In this document: positions 1-10,935 of the stretch, in pieces
Numbering within the stretch: position 1 is the first letter of the stretch
How the letters are laid out: every line of letters starts with the position of its first letter
Assembly: GCA_016508695.1 (NCBI GenBank)
Contig: VNKQ01000006.1
Span: 744,001 to 808,000 of the forward strand
Source of the DNA: Hyphodiscus hymeniophilus
Lineage: Eukaryota; Ascomycota; Leotiomycetes; Helotiales; Hyphodiscaceae
Direction: 5' to 3'
DNA length: 64,000 nucleotides
Made by a program: the position numbers and the translations under genes
Notes under the pieces: generated by a model
What the model saw: only the letters and a program-made list of their open reading frames with translations
What the model was told of the DNA's origin: nothing
The model's database searches: none

Positions 1-463
1 TGTTGGTGTTGATGGAGAAGTGTCTTGATACACATTTAGGCGATTCGACCCTCCGCATGTTTCAGCAGAATTGCCGTTACATGCCATATTGCACCCATCT
101 GAGACTGGAGCTCCTCCATTGACAAGAGCATTACCACACCCTGAGAAGCAGTTAAGATGGAGAAGCGAGATCTTTGTGGGAAAGAGAAAACTTACAACAT
201 TCTCTACCATACTCTGTGCCTGCGATAGAAAAGCCAGCGGCAAGACATGTTGACTGGCATGCCTCGTTCGTCATAGCTGCGGAGCCCCCAGGTACAGCCT
301 CGCTGTTTGGCAATGCACGCCCAGATACGTTATCAGTGTAGCAGCCTAGAGAGTTCCAGCTAGACCTTGCTACAATGGTCGAGGTCTCTCGTTTTATCGT
401 CATGCATGTTGCTATCAATGCGAGCTCAAAGCTCAAGAACAGTATCGAGCACCGAAGTGTCAT
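1..463 (-). CDS. WSC-domain secreted protein, 3' part beyond window
   Basis: Two exons are visible on the minus strand: 463-196 and 140 to the window edge. They are joined by a 55-bp intron (195-141, GTAAG...CTCAG) that splits a Trp codon (T|GG). The chosen start at 463 begins a hydrophobic signal peptide (MTLRCSILFLSFELALIAT); an upstream in-frame Met at 547 would bury it. After the signal comes a WSC domain: GCYTDN, NEACQSTCLAAGF, GTEYGRECWCGNAL, then GCNMACNGN and ETCGGSNRLNVY. This is the usual Cys spacing of these carbohydrate-binding modules. A Thr/Ser/Pro linker follows and runs off the window. WSC domains occur in fungal wall-stress sensors and in secreted enzymes; which one this is cannot be decided without the C-terminus. 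Confidence 0.85.
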
Positions 464-3148
464 GTCGAAATAAGAGTTTTTGGTCAAAAGTGATTTACGA
501 AGAACGAACAACGGAGAAACCTGATTGTGAACAGCTTTAGAACTCAAGCTTACGGAAATATGTTGTGATCGAAGAACGCTTGCCGCATTTTATATAAAAT
601 ACTTGGACCATTTATTTATGACTAACAATACTCAGGGTCCGATTAGTTTTTGATCTTGGACCCATCTTGTACTACAATATTATGAGAAATGAATCAGGAC
701 GCTTATTGCGCAACAAATTAAGACGATAGCCTCAATTCGACATCTGACTCACGGAAGTCCCATGAAATCGATATAAGCTTTGCCGCAATAAGACCGTGGA
801 TAAGTGATATGACCGACGCTATGCCGGGTCTACGACTAGTACTCAGCTAGAGTAATCGGTTGGATCATCTAATATGCCGAAGTCAACGAATACACATTGC
901 TCTGTCAGTAGATATATTCGAGATAATTCGCGGTTTGAATTACTCCTAATACAGTTGGTCTTTGTAATGAACGCACTACTTCGAGAAAGAAGAAAGTCTA
1001 ATATAAAAACATAATGAGAGACTTCTAGATTCGAATTCGTGCAACTAGGTATCCGAAACCTACAAACCCTGTATAATACTCACATCATATGACCGGTAGT
1101 ACCCTTTGTATAATTCCACAACTCCTATTTAAGCACGCATGACCACCAAAAAAGATATATCACAAATAAAGCGAAGACCGAAAATCCTATTTCTATGAAT
1201 CTTTATTTCCGAAGACACGCGGCTTCAGTCAAGGAGTAGAGGTGGGGTGAAAATAGAGTTTAGTCTGTTTAGTAATTCATCCTGAGGAGAGCTCTAAATG
1301 CCGGCGACACGCGATTCAATTCCTGGTCCAGCTCCTCCAGTCTTTCCCGTCGAGAGAGAAGCTTGATTCCCTGCTCATTTAAACTTTCCTAACGTGTACC
1401 AGATGAGGACTTTCCCTATATTCTACCCCAGTGATTGGCTACAATAGCCGTTATCAGAGCACTAAGTTAAACTTCTTCCTTGGGAAAGGCCGGATGAGTT
1501 TACCCCCTCCACTGTACCTGCACCCCGCTACCCCGCATCTCCTATTCGGCCCGCGATCTATCCCAGCCCTGTAACCCTTGTGACTGAACTCGGTACGCTC
1601 TGAGATCTACCGAAATTGTTTTGGGGTAAGCAATTAGGTTTTCAGAGCTCCGAGGTATTTACGATTACTCCAGAAGATCCGCGTCAGTCAAGCGAACTCG
1701 TAATGGCGACTTGTAAGGTGCAATTTGCAGACTTCGTTACTGTATTAGAAAGAGGAAATAACGCACTATCTTTCTAATTTGCTTGCCCTGTTCTCACTTA
1801 TGGTTCATTTTTGGTGCTGACTTGATTTTCCCAATCTGGGGTTCTGCACTGTCTTCATGCTGGTTCACTTATAGCTCTACTCAGAGTCTTCTACCGTCAT
1901 TGCATCATTCAAAGAAAGAAATCGAATTTACAGAAGTGAAATTCGAAGACCAATTGTCTGAGACATTCAACCACAACAAATTGAAACCCCAAAGACAACG
2001 AAATTCGCACATGAAACGGTTGGTCTTCTTGAGACCTCAACAATCGCCGCTCCGCTACGCGGAATAGAAGCTCGACCACCAGAATTTGTGGCAGATGTGA
2101 ACAGAGTCGGGCGATAGATTGGTTCCGCTTGAATCCCAACGATAATTTGATCAACTCTTATTAAACCACGCGAGATGACCACGAACGAGTATGCTAGAGC
2201 CTGGTGGTGCCTTGGACGTCGTCGGTCTTTGCTGTTTCCAAGTTGATCCGTTTGCAGTCATAATGTGATCTCGTCCTGGAGCTCTACATCTTAAAGCCTG
2301 TGCCCGCACACCACTTGGCTATGCTTCGTCTCATGTATCCATATGCCCGTTGACTTTGTGTATGGCGAAATTGGTAGGGTATTGTATCTTATGCGCGGTA
2401 CTGGCGACATTGGAGAGTTCAGAGCACCACTAGTACGCCTTCAAGGGAGTTGAGGATGCTCAGAGTATATAGTTGATTAAGGAAGCATCTCGCTCGTGGC
2501 TGAGGCTGGACAAGAGTAGGCTGGTGCGATACGGCATCAGGACTTGATACAACATGGTCAAGGCTCGACACTCAGGTATAGCAACGACTGGTTCTTTATT
2601 TTCGGTCCTTGCATCGGTTCTGCAGTATCGATGGTAGATATTTTCAAGGTCAATACGGGGTTTGTTAGAGGGATTTGTCAAATCTTTTCCCTTCTTCTTC
2701 GTTGAGATTACTTTAAGCTTGTTGTTTTAGCGAACCGAACCCCTGGAAGAAGTCAGCCTGCGCTTCTCCACAGAAAGCCGAAGGCTCACTCAAGAAGGAC
2801 AGACTACACATCTTCGTCGCTTCATCTGTTGTTTACATTCATGATTCCTTGACTTCTTCTCTCGCGCGGATGTTGACTTGTATATTCCGTTGAGGGGACG
2901 ACTTTCATTCTGACACTCACGTGCTACTGTACTCCACCAGCCAGCCCTGCGCCGTAAAGTTGCTGCCTGGGTGCCGCGTCATTCCTGCACCGTGATCACA
3001 GCCACAATTGGGTTGGGATTTCGCGGTTTGATATCTCTATGGATTTGCCAATCCCCCCTTTTCCGCTTCGGAGACTTCCTCTTCCATCTCTGTCTTCGCC
3101 TTCTTCTCAATTAATCGACTTACTTCGCTTCGACGTTCAAGATTCAAG
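464..3148. other. gene-free stretch, 2.7 kb
   Basis: No reading frame with protein-like composition, start context or splice sites was found on either strand. It holds the 5' regions of the divergent WSC and ankyrin genes. Open frames at 1783-2067 (+) and 2460-2681 (-) look like chance. Base composition is ordinary and not RIP-like. Confidence 0.6.
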
Positions 3149-5558
3149 ATGGATGATGCTCCTCCTCCTCCGTACTCCCTCCACAATCCCCACAGCGTTA
3201 TTCCAGCGCCGTCATCTCAACCGCAGTACATCACGGCTTTCAATGCCTCAATTGATAGAGCTCCTACTTCAATTCCAGGACTGCACTTCCAAAGACCATC
3301 TGTACAGACAACCGTTCCTTCGAGGTATTCTGCACCAATCCCCAATCCAGTCTCTCAGGTGCTAGTAGGGCCCCCGCATGGAAGACAGATCGCCGATGAA
3401 GAACTTATGCGAGCTGGTTTTGTCTCTGCTGCTTCTTATTTTGAGCTACGCACTCCTGATAATACTACGCCTTCCAACAAGTTCTACCATCATATGCCCA
3501 TCAGTCCCGATGCTCGTCCAGATAACTTGCCATTCCCACAACCAGCAGAGAAGTGGACCACTCGAGGAGTCGATGACCAAGACTGGCTCACTTTCCTGAA
3601 CCATCTCTTCCCGCCTCACAGAACGGAGAAAGCCCGCGATGTTGGCGGTCACGGGCTTGAAGCAGATGCCGATCTCGATATAAGCCGTCTGCGACTTAGT
3701 GGTTCTAGGTCAAGCGATCAATCACGTCCTCTACTTGGGAACCAGCCTGGGCCATTCGATGTAGGGCAAAGCACGGAGTTGGAGCGACCACGGCGCATCA
3801 GAATTGAAGCCGTGACAAATCAATGGAATGAAGGATTTTTCCGTCCACGAGGTCTCGAGGTCCTCATTAACACCGTCGACATCACATCTCCGCTTGCGAG
3901 CACATCACGGCGCAGCTCAACCAATGTCCTCCAGAAAAGACCTCCTCAACTGCTAGAGGAGACACCACTGCATCAAGCTTGCGCGAAAGGAAAGAAATCG
4001 CAAGTCAGGGAAGCACTTGCAAACCACTCCAATGACATTGATGCTCTCAACAAGAAGGGGCAGACAGCTCTTTTCGTGGCTGTTAATCGTGGCGACAAAG
4101 ACATTGTGCAATTGCTCTTGGACCACAATGCTGACCCAACTTGTCGACCTCCGGACTCCGACTCAAATATTCACGTCGCCGTTTACAACGATCGCAAGTC
4201 GATCTTGAAACTGCTTCTCGCAAGGAGTACAGTGGGATTAGAAGAGCGTAATGCGAAAGATGAGACGCCGCTGTGTGTGGCTGTTAACAGACGGCATACT
4301 TCGTGTATCGAAGCCTTGCTCGATTTCGGCGCAAATCCAAATGCGCGCCCAATCGGCAAGGATAGTATGTTAAATGTGGTGGTATCTAGTGATCAGAAGT
4401 CGATTGCCAAGCTTTTACTGCAGAGAGGTGTGGATGTTGAGGAAAGAAATAGTAGCGGACAGCCTCCTTTATTTCGTGCCGGTAAGTTTTTGTCTCCTGG
4501 CTCCCGTCACAGACGAGTCTGGCCTGGCAGATTTGAATTCGGAGCTTCTTCGGATTCCCCGGGGTAGAATGGGCCCTTAAATGCGACTCGTAGAGTCACT
4601 TAGCTGACCTAAAGATATTCATCAGTTTCGAAAGGGAGTACATCCATGGTCAAGCAGCTCCTCGACCACGGCGCATCAGCAACAGCAAGGACGAGCAAAG
4701 GAGCAGCTTCACTATCAGAAGCAGTAGGACGAGGCGACAAATCAATCGTCTTACTTCTCCTCGCGCAAAAGGATATCGACGTCGAAGTTGAAAACGAGAA
4801 AGGCCAAACCCCTCTGTACAAAGCCATCTCGCGTGGCGACATCTCAATCGCCGAACAGCTCCTCAGGAAAGGAGCCAGTCCCAGTAAATATCCTCCAGGA
4901 GAGGAGAACCCTTTGAATCTAGCCATCGGAAGAGGAAGCACCGCGCTCACTCACCTTCTATTGCAACGCGGAGCTGATTTCGAGGAGAAGAATCGATCTG
5001 GTGAAAGTCCGCTGTTCGCAGCTGCTTCCCGTGGCGATGCTGCGATCTTTTCTCTTCTTCTTAGCAAAGGCGCTGATCCCAACACTCGAAACCCAGCTGG
5101 GGAGTCTGGCCTTCAAAAGGCCGTCAGTCGATCTGATCTTTCTATCGCTTCTCTTCTCTTAGGCCGTGGTGCGAACCCAAACCTCCCCCCTATGAGCGGC
5201 GAAAGCCCTCTCTATCAAGGTAAGTCCAGTCGTCTCAAACGCGTATCATCCTAAGGTGATTGCTAATCCCACAATCGTAATAGCTGTGCATCGAAACAAC
5301 ACCGCAATGGTGTCCATTCTTCTTGGCCATGGTGCCAATCCGAATTTAAGGGCCACTAGCGGTCAATTGCCTCTGGAACGAGCTATCTACGCGAATAGTA
5401 CAGCTATTGTGTCGCTCTTATTGGGTCGAGGCGCGGATCCAAACTCGAAGACGGTGAATGGAGAGAGCATGATGGATTATGCGGAGAAGAGGGGAGACAG
5501 AACGATCATTCAGCTGTGCAAGAACTACTCCTCGGCCTCATGTTTGAAACTGTCCTAA
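3149..5558 (+). CDS. ankyrin-repeat protein, 733 aa, three exons
   Basis: The exons are 3149-4481, 4626-5219 and 5284-5558. Introns of 144 and 64 bp are both GTAAG...AG and both phase 1. The first ~270 residues start with a Pro-rich segment (MDDAPPPPYS) and contain no domain I can name. The remainder is 13-14 consecutive 33-34-residue ankyrin repeats, for example GQTALFVAVNRGDKDIVQLL and ESPLFAAASRGDAAIFSLLL. Each has the TPLxxA-type first helix and a GADPN-type loop. The last repeat is degenerate and the protein stops about 10 residues later. No catalytic or membrane segment is visible, so a scaffolding or binding role is the family expectation; the partner is unknown. The middle exon is exactly 198 codons, equal to six repeats. 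Confidence 0.9.
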
Positions 5559-6260
5559 GTGCACGGAGACTTGGGCGGAAGATGGTGGGGATCATTTTAG
5601 CGTTGACATTTTGGTGTTTGGTGTAGGGATACCTTTTGTTTTTTGTATACTATTACTTGCAAAAATGGGCCTTGATTTGTTGGTAGCCAAGTATATGAGT
5701 TTAGGCTCAGCATCAAGTCGGATGATCTTTAACAGTTTGAAATCAACACATAGTGGGAGCGTCACGTGATAGCTTAGGGGTCTTGGGCATTCACAAAGCT
5801 GGCCTTGTTTGTTTGTGGCAGGATAACTAAAGATGGCAAGAGTCCTCAGCTCAGTAGGAATTACTGGTGCTGGACATATCAAAGCCTCAACCACTATTTC
5901 TAAGCAGTTCTTAGAAATCAACAAGCATTCGTTACAGTACATATATTCATTCGTCGGTTACTTTTCGGGGACATCGAGGAAGAGGACAGGAGACCGAGCA
6001 AGGCTCACTTTGCCAAACCTAGGTTGAATGTTCAACCACTGTGCTTTCTCATTCTTTGATTCGTCGGGTATCTAAGCCTAATAATCATCCTGGGCAACAT
6101 ACAAATGATAGATAATCATTCGAGGGGGGCTGCTGAGGAAATTGGGTATATATGTTCCGATCACCCCTCTTTCACAACTCTCAGGACCGCTCTCTATCCT
6201 TTACCAATCCCACAACTACATTCAATTACACACAATTGACACTTGGTCAAGCGTAACATC
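5559..6260. other. intergenic region between ankyrin gene and Gal80-like pseudogene
   Basis: About 700 bp with no supported gene. It contains a CACGTG motif near 5763 and, near its right end, the TATA-like element listed separately. Short open frames on both strands lack family features. Confidence 0.6.
6147..6153 (+). promoter_or_regulatory. TATA-like element upstream of Gal80-like locus
   Basis: TATATAT lies about 110 bp upstream of the ATG at 6261 and is followed by a pyrimidine-rich stretch. This is a plausible core promoter left over from when the locus was functional. Confidence 0.4.
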
Positions 6261-7485
6261 ATGGCGCCTATTCGAGTAGGACTTATCGGCCTCTCAGGCG
6301 CACCGCCTGATGAGTACGAAGCGTAGCCTGGACACCCACCGCCCATCTTCCCTACCTTCGATCGTCCCCTCACTACGAGATCGTGGCCTTGCTCAACAGC
6401 TCCGTCGAGTCCGCGAGAGTAGCGATCGAGCGCTACGAGCTCCCTGCTGGGACAATGGCATATGGCAAGCCCGAAGGTTGTTTCCCATATATACACCGTT
6501 TGGCTGTTTACTAATTATCTTGTTGCCAAACCTCGCCGCCGACGAAACGTTAGATCTCGTCGTGTGCAGCGTCCGCGTCGATCGGCATTTCCAAACCGTG
6601 AGACCTTGCATCAACGCCGGGAATGCCGTGTTCGTCGAATGGCCCCTCGAGCGGAACTTGGAGGTAGCTCGTGAGATGACGGCTCTTGCTGCGAAATATA
6701 ATGCTAGAAACATGGTCGGCATCCAAGGAGCGTTCCCTTCCATTATCATGAAGATGAAAGAGATTGTCGAGAGTGGAAGGATTGGTAAGATGCTTTCCAG
6801 CTCGGTCCTTGCTTCGATGGGTAATGGTGGGGCGACGGAGGTCAAGAACGTGAGATACTTCCTCGACAGAGAGATTGGAGGGAATCTCTTGACGATACGG
6901 CTTGGTCATTCTATCGAGTCTGCTTGCTGTGGTGCGTCTCACAATTAGAATTTCAAGACCTCAACTGACGGATGACATAGTCCTCGGCGAATTTACGCAC
7001 TGGGACAGCTTGATGTCCAACGGTTACGCTACGAAGGACATCATCGATCCGCGAAGAACAACGAGGTCGTCGAGAAAGACAAGCCGAACAGTGTCCCGGA
7101 TCAAATCATGTTCCACGGCCTCGTAAGCCCCTCCAACGCACCCATCACGATGCACTTCCGGGGCGGCGATGCTTTCCCGGGCACGCCTCGCTTGGATTGG
7201 CGATTGCTGGGTACGAAGGGGGAGATCCGTCCCACTGCTCCTGAGGGGTTCTTGAATGTGGGAACTACTGATACGAAAGTGGAGCTTTTCGATGCAGAGA
7301 CGGGGAGAGTAGACGTCGTTGTGGCGGACAAGAGTCCGCTGGATGAGCTCCCGCTCAAGGCGCAAAATATTGCGAGGCAGTACGAAGCTTTTCGGAAGGG
7401 GCAGTGGTATCCGGATTTCGCGTGGGCGGTTAAACGTCACGAGATGATTGATGAGATGTGGAAGCAGTATGATGCCAGGAAGTAG
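6261..7485 (+). pseudogene. Gal80-like Gfo/Idh/MocA oxidoreductase, three lesions
   Basis: Conceptual exons are 6261-6476, 6530-6931 and 6981-7485. The start (MAPIRVGLIGLSG) is a Rossmann dinucleotide-binding motif. Downstream blocks such as VCSVRVDRHFQTVRP, FVEWPLERNLEVAREM and ATEVKNVRYFLDREIGGN match the Gal80-like branch of the Gfo/Idh/MocA family. Three defects are visible. (1) A 1-nt loss at about 6319-6323 puts TAG at 6324 after 21 codons. (2) The first intron (6477-6529, with a CTAAT branch site) ends in AA instead of AG. (3) A 1-nt loss at about 7048-7051 breaks the last exon. Exon lengths are each short by exactly one base where a deletion is inferred. Gal80-type proteins bind NAD(P) and can regulate galactose genes; no product is expected here unless the two indels are sequencing errors. 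Confidence 0.8.
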
Positions 7486-7906
7486 GTTTGAGTCTGACGG
7501 CCAAAATTTAAGGCGGAGATGGTGTAGTAATGAACAATGTTATGGATGCTTTAGACAAGACTCAACCTCATCGAGTCGTACAAAGCTTCCGAAGTTATAG
7601 GCTATCCAAAAACATTCATTCTATGCAAAGGGTATCGTAAAAGCTGAGTATAAACAAAACGCCGGCCTTCCCTCCATGCAATGTCCAAAGGCCGTAAAGA
7701 TCTTAAACTTTCTCTTTTGGATTCTTTTCGCTCGGTTCGTTGCGTTTCGCGTTGATTGTGTGGGTCGTGAGAGGCCGTGGGTAGGATTTTTGAGTTGGCG
7801 GAGATTGCTGGCATCAATCTCTTGATCGTTTCCCAACTCGCCCACGATATCTTCGAGACCCTGCTGATATCCTATCGTATGTCGAATCATAAACCAGATA
7901 CCCTTA
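7486..7906. other. intergenic, convergent 3' ends
   Basis: About 420 bp between the Gal80-like stop and the SH3-protein stop. It would hold both 3' untranslated regions; no gene was recognised. Confidence 0.55.
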
Positions 7907-10900
7907 TCAAGTCCGCCAACTGCCCGTAGAATGCAGCGGGCTCTGCACAACCTCTAAGCCTGGTGGAACAGCAACGATCCCACTGCCACTCCCCGCACTC
8001 CCACTACTCTTTAAACTCGCACTCCTCTCATGGCTCTTTGAACTTTTATGCCGTCCAATAATACTCCCCAAACTCAACCCCAGACTTCCGCTCTTCACAC
8101 TCCCAGGACTCGTCCCCAATCGCCAACCCGCTGCAGCACCATCATCTTCCTTCAAGCCCTCTACGAACGCCGCCGGGAACAAACCGAATTTCCCTTTAGA
8201 CCCTGTACCAGTCTGTCCGCTCCAGCACCACTGGTCCTGGAATGTGTAACCGACGGCTGAGATGCGATCGCCTTTTGAGAATTTGAGCCAACCTCCGTCT
8301 TTCGCATCTTTAGGCTTGAAATCCCACTTCGCGAAGGCTATCAGATTGCTTTGCGCATTCATCACCACGCTTTCACGGGCTGGCATCTCAAGTGTAACGG
8401 CCGAGGCAGGGAAAGAGCCGCGCTCGCCGTCGTGGTACCCTATGCACCACTGGCCTTGGAAACGCTCAGGGAACGTGATTGCGACTATTCGGGCACCGGA
8501 TGCAAAGTGAAGGGTGGTGTTGCCTTCAGGATCGCGGAAGCCGGATCGATGGTTTTTAGGGTGGTGCGTGCTTGTTGCATGGGCTGCTGGGCGCGAACCA
8601 GCTTTCGGCGCTATTTCGCTCATGCTGAATTGGCCGAATTTGGGCTCAGGTATTGTGAAATGAATGTCGAAGTCCAAGACATTAGGGGGCTGGAAACCGT
8701 ATAAGATATGTAGACCGGCTATATTTGGGAGAGGTTGCGAGTGTTTGGCTAAGTGTTGAAAGAGTTTTGTGACGGAGAAGAACACGGTTGCATCGTGCTC
8801 TTCTACTGTGCGGTGTTCTTCGATACAGAAGATACAGGCGTACATGGGCTCATCGACTGAGTTGGTACGAAGATGGCATTTGGAGACGAACTTTTGACGG
8901 AAGCGAATCCCGTGGTTGCCATATATGCCGTTAGGGTCGAGAACTCTATCCTTCTCTACGTCGTTCCAGGCCACTTCGTAAGAACATTTGACGCAGCGCG
9001 CTGAGACTGTTGCGCTGTAATGGCCCTGGAGCACGTTAGCCAGTGTAAATTCAAGGGGGTTGGACTGCTGTACAGATGGTCTCTTCATGATTCTAAACCC
9101 GGTTTCACCTCTGATCAAAGCCTTAGCACCATCGCAGAATCCGCCGAATTTGTAAAATGAGCTGTCGTGTCGCATGGGGTAGTTCAGAGACTTCATGGAG
9201 GCCATAGGCATCGGTTGAACGGCTGCTTGGTCTTCGTTGGCCAAGATTAGACCATTTTCACGGTCTATGTTGTCCACGACTTCAATGCCTTGTTGAACTC
9301 CTTCTCCAAAGCCAGGGACTTGCAATGTTGTAGCCAGATGCCCCCAATTATCAATTCCAGATGTTCTATGCTCGCTCAGAGGAGGGCTCAGTGGAGCAGC
9401 ATCCCGGAGTCCAAAAATGGATTCCTGACTCGCTTGACTTGCTTGACTTGCACGACTGTCCTTTCTATCCAATTTCGGATGGTCTTGAAGACGAACATCC
9501 TGTAACATCGAGCTGGTCCTCGAACTTCTGGCACCTTGCGAGGACTGGCCTTGACTTCTTTGTCTTGTCATTAGTGTATTGTAGCTGTTCGCGCTCGCTC
9601 TCGAGGTTCGCCCATCAATTGGACTCATTGAATGACCAGAGAGTGGTAAATGACCGTCACTGAATCCTTCATTGATCCTGTGCCTTTCGTTATTTGACGA
9701 CGGTCTCTCGTTCAGTGATACCAATCTCTCGCTCCACGGCCCTGATCTGTCAGTTCCCAAGATCGCCCTCTCACTCTTGCGGCCTGACGAACCTTGTTGG
9801 CCCATTGTCAGGCTCTCGGTGGAGTGGCCAAGCATTGTCGAATGCAATCCTGGCGAATTGAGGCTCGAGCCAGCACTGAAGCTCTGCGCAGCTCGATTCT
9901 CCTCGACCGAAGAAACAGATTTTTGCAGCTCATTCTGAAACAAGAGACGAGACTGCCTTCTCCTTTCCAAAAACTGCTCATTTTGATTTATACGAGAGTA
10001 AACAATCTCTTTGCCTATTAGCGGAGGTTGTTCAGTCATAGGAGACACTTCCGAGAATGGTCGTCTTGGGCTCGGGTCTGTTGGGGATATTGGGTAGGGT
10101 GGCCCGTACTGTCCCATTTGGAGATTGGCATTCCCTGTGCTGTGTTTGGATATTGGAGATATGACTAGAGCCGCATCGCCTCGATATGGGGCCTGTGAGA
10201 CCGGTGCAGGGTGCAATTGTACACCAGAACCCCCTGCACCATATTGTTGTGTTCCATCAACACTCCATGGGCTTCTTGGCTTCACTGGCTCTGGCGGAGG
10301 CGTGTCAAGTGTAAGAACAGGTCTGTCATGTTGAGCAGATGCTGACGTGTGTGGGGAATAGCTCGGGGGTCCTTCTCTGCTGACAGCTCTCATGCTACTC
10401 AATTGTACCCTATCATCCTTCGGCCCTTTATCCAATCTATAGTCTTCAAGAGTAGTCTGTAATAGTCGGCTCCCCAGATCATTGAATATGTCTATACAGT
10501 CGTTGCAGCATTTCCCAGCCTGCTGCTCTACGTTCTTGAACACTGTCGGGTTAAAGGAATCGATTTCGTCTTCATCGAAGTCGCATTCATTGATTTGGTC
10601 GATGAGATCAATTCGAAGTTCTTTCAGTTTGGGTTGAAGGGATTCTATAGCACTTTAGTAATTGACTACATCGCAGTGACGACAAAAGACTTACTATCTT
10701 CAGCTAAAACCTTGGTGAAGGGTTCACCGCATTGCCCTAAGGTGTGTCTGTATGCATCTTGGACAGTGATCGAGCTGTCTTCCAGAGCTTTTTGCAAAGT
10801 ATGCGCCGCCTCGGAGATCTGCAATGCCTGTTCTGGAGGTGCCGTGCTGGCGGATTTGGAAACCCTCTTGGCCAGTTTGATTCCATTATCCAAGGCCTTG

Positions 10901-10935
10901 ATGATGCTTTTCACTGGAGCTGCGAAGTCGTCCAT
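7907..10935 (-). CDS. SH3-domain protein with unnamed Cys/His-rich domain, 992 aa
   Basis: Exon 1 is 10935-10695 and exon 2 is 10644-7907; the 50-bp intron is GTAAG...CTATAG. The ~110-residue N-terminus (MDDFAAPVKSIIKALDNGIK) is helical and resembles the N-terminal helical domains of many fungal signalling proteins. Residues ~150-520 are low-complexity and rich in Ser, Pro and Gln. Residues ~620-730 form a conserved-looking Cys/His segment with CVKC, CHLRT, CIFCIEEH and HLAKHSQP that may bind metal; I cannot name it. Residues ~772-830 look like a partial SH3-like fold (GSFPASAV). Residues ~848-912 are a good SH3 domain: ALYDF-like AFAKWDF, then WCWSGQ and GLFPAAFV. The layout suggests a cytoskeletal or signalling adaptor; this is inference. 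It converges on the Gal80-like pseudogene. Confidence 0.88.

Noticed and set aside
464..547. Longer N-terminus of the WSC protein starting at 547
   Set aside because: It would place 28 polar residues before a good signal peptide; the Met at 463 is the better start.
1783..2681. Short frames on both strands in the left gene-free region
   Set aside because: Under 100 codons, overlapping in several frames, no recognisable protein features.
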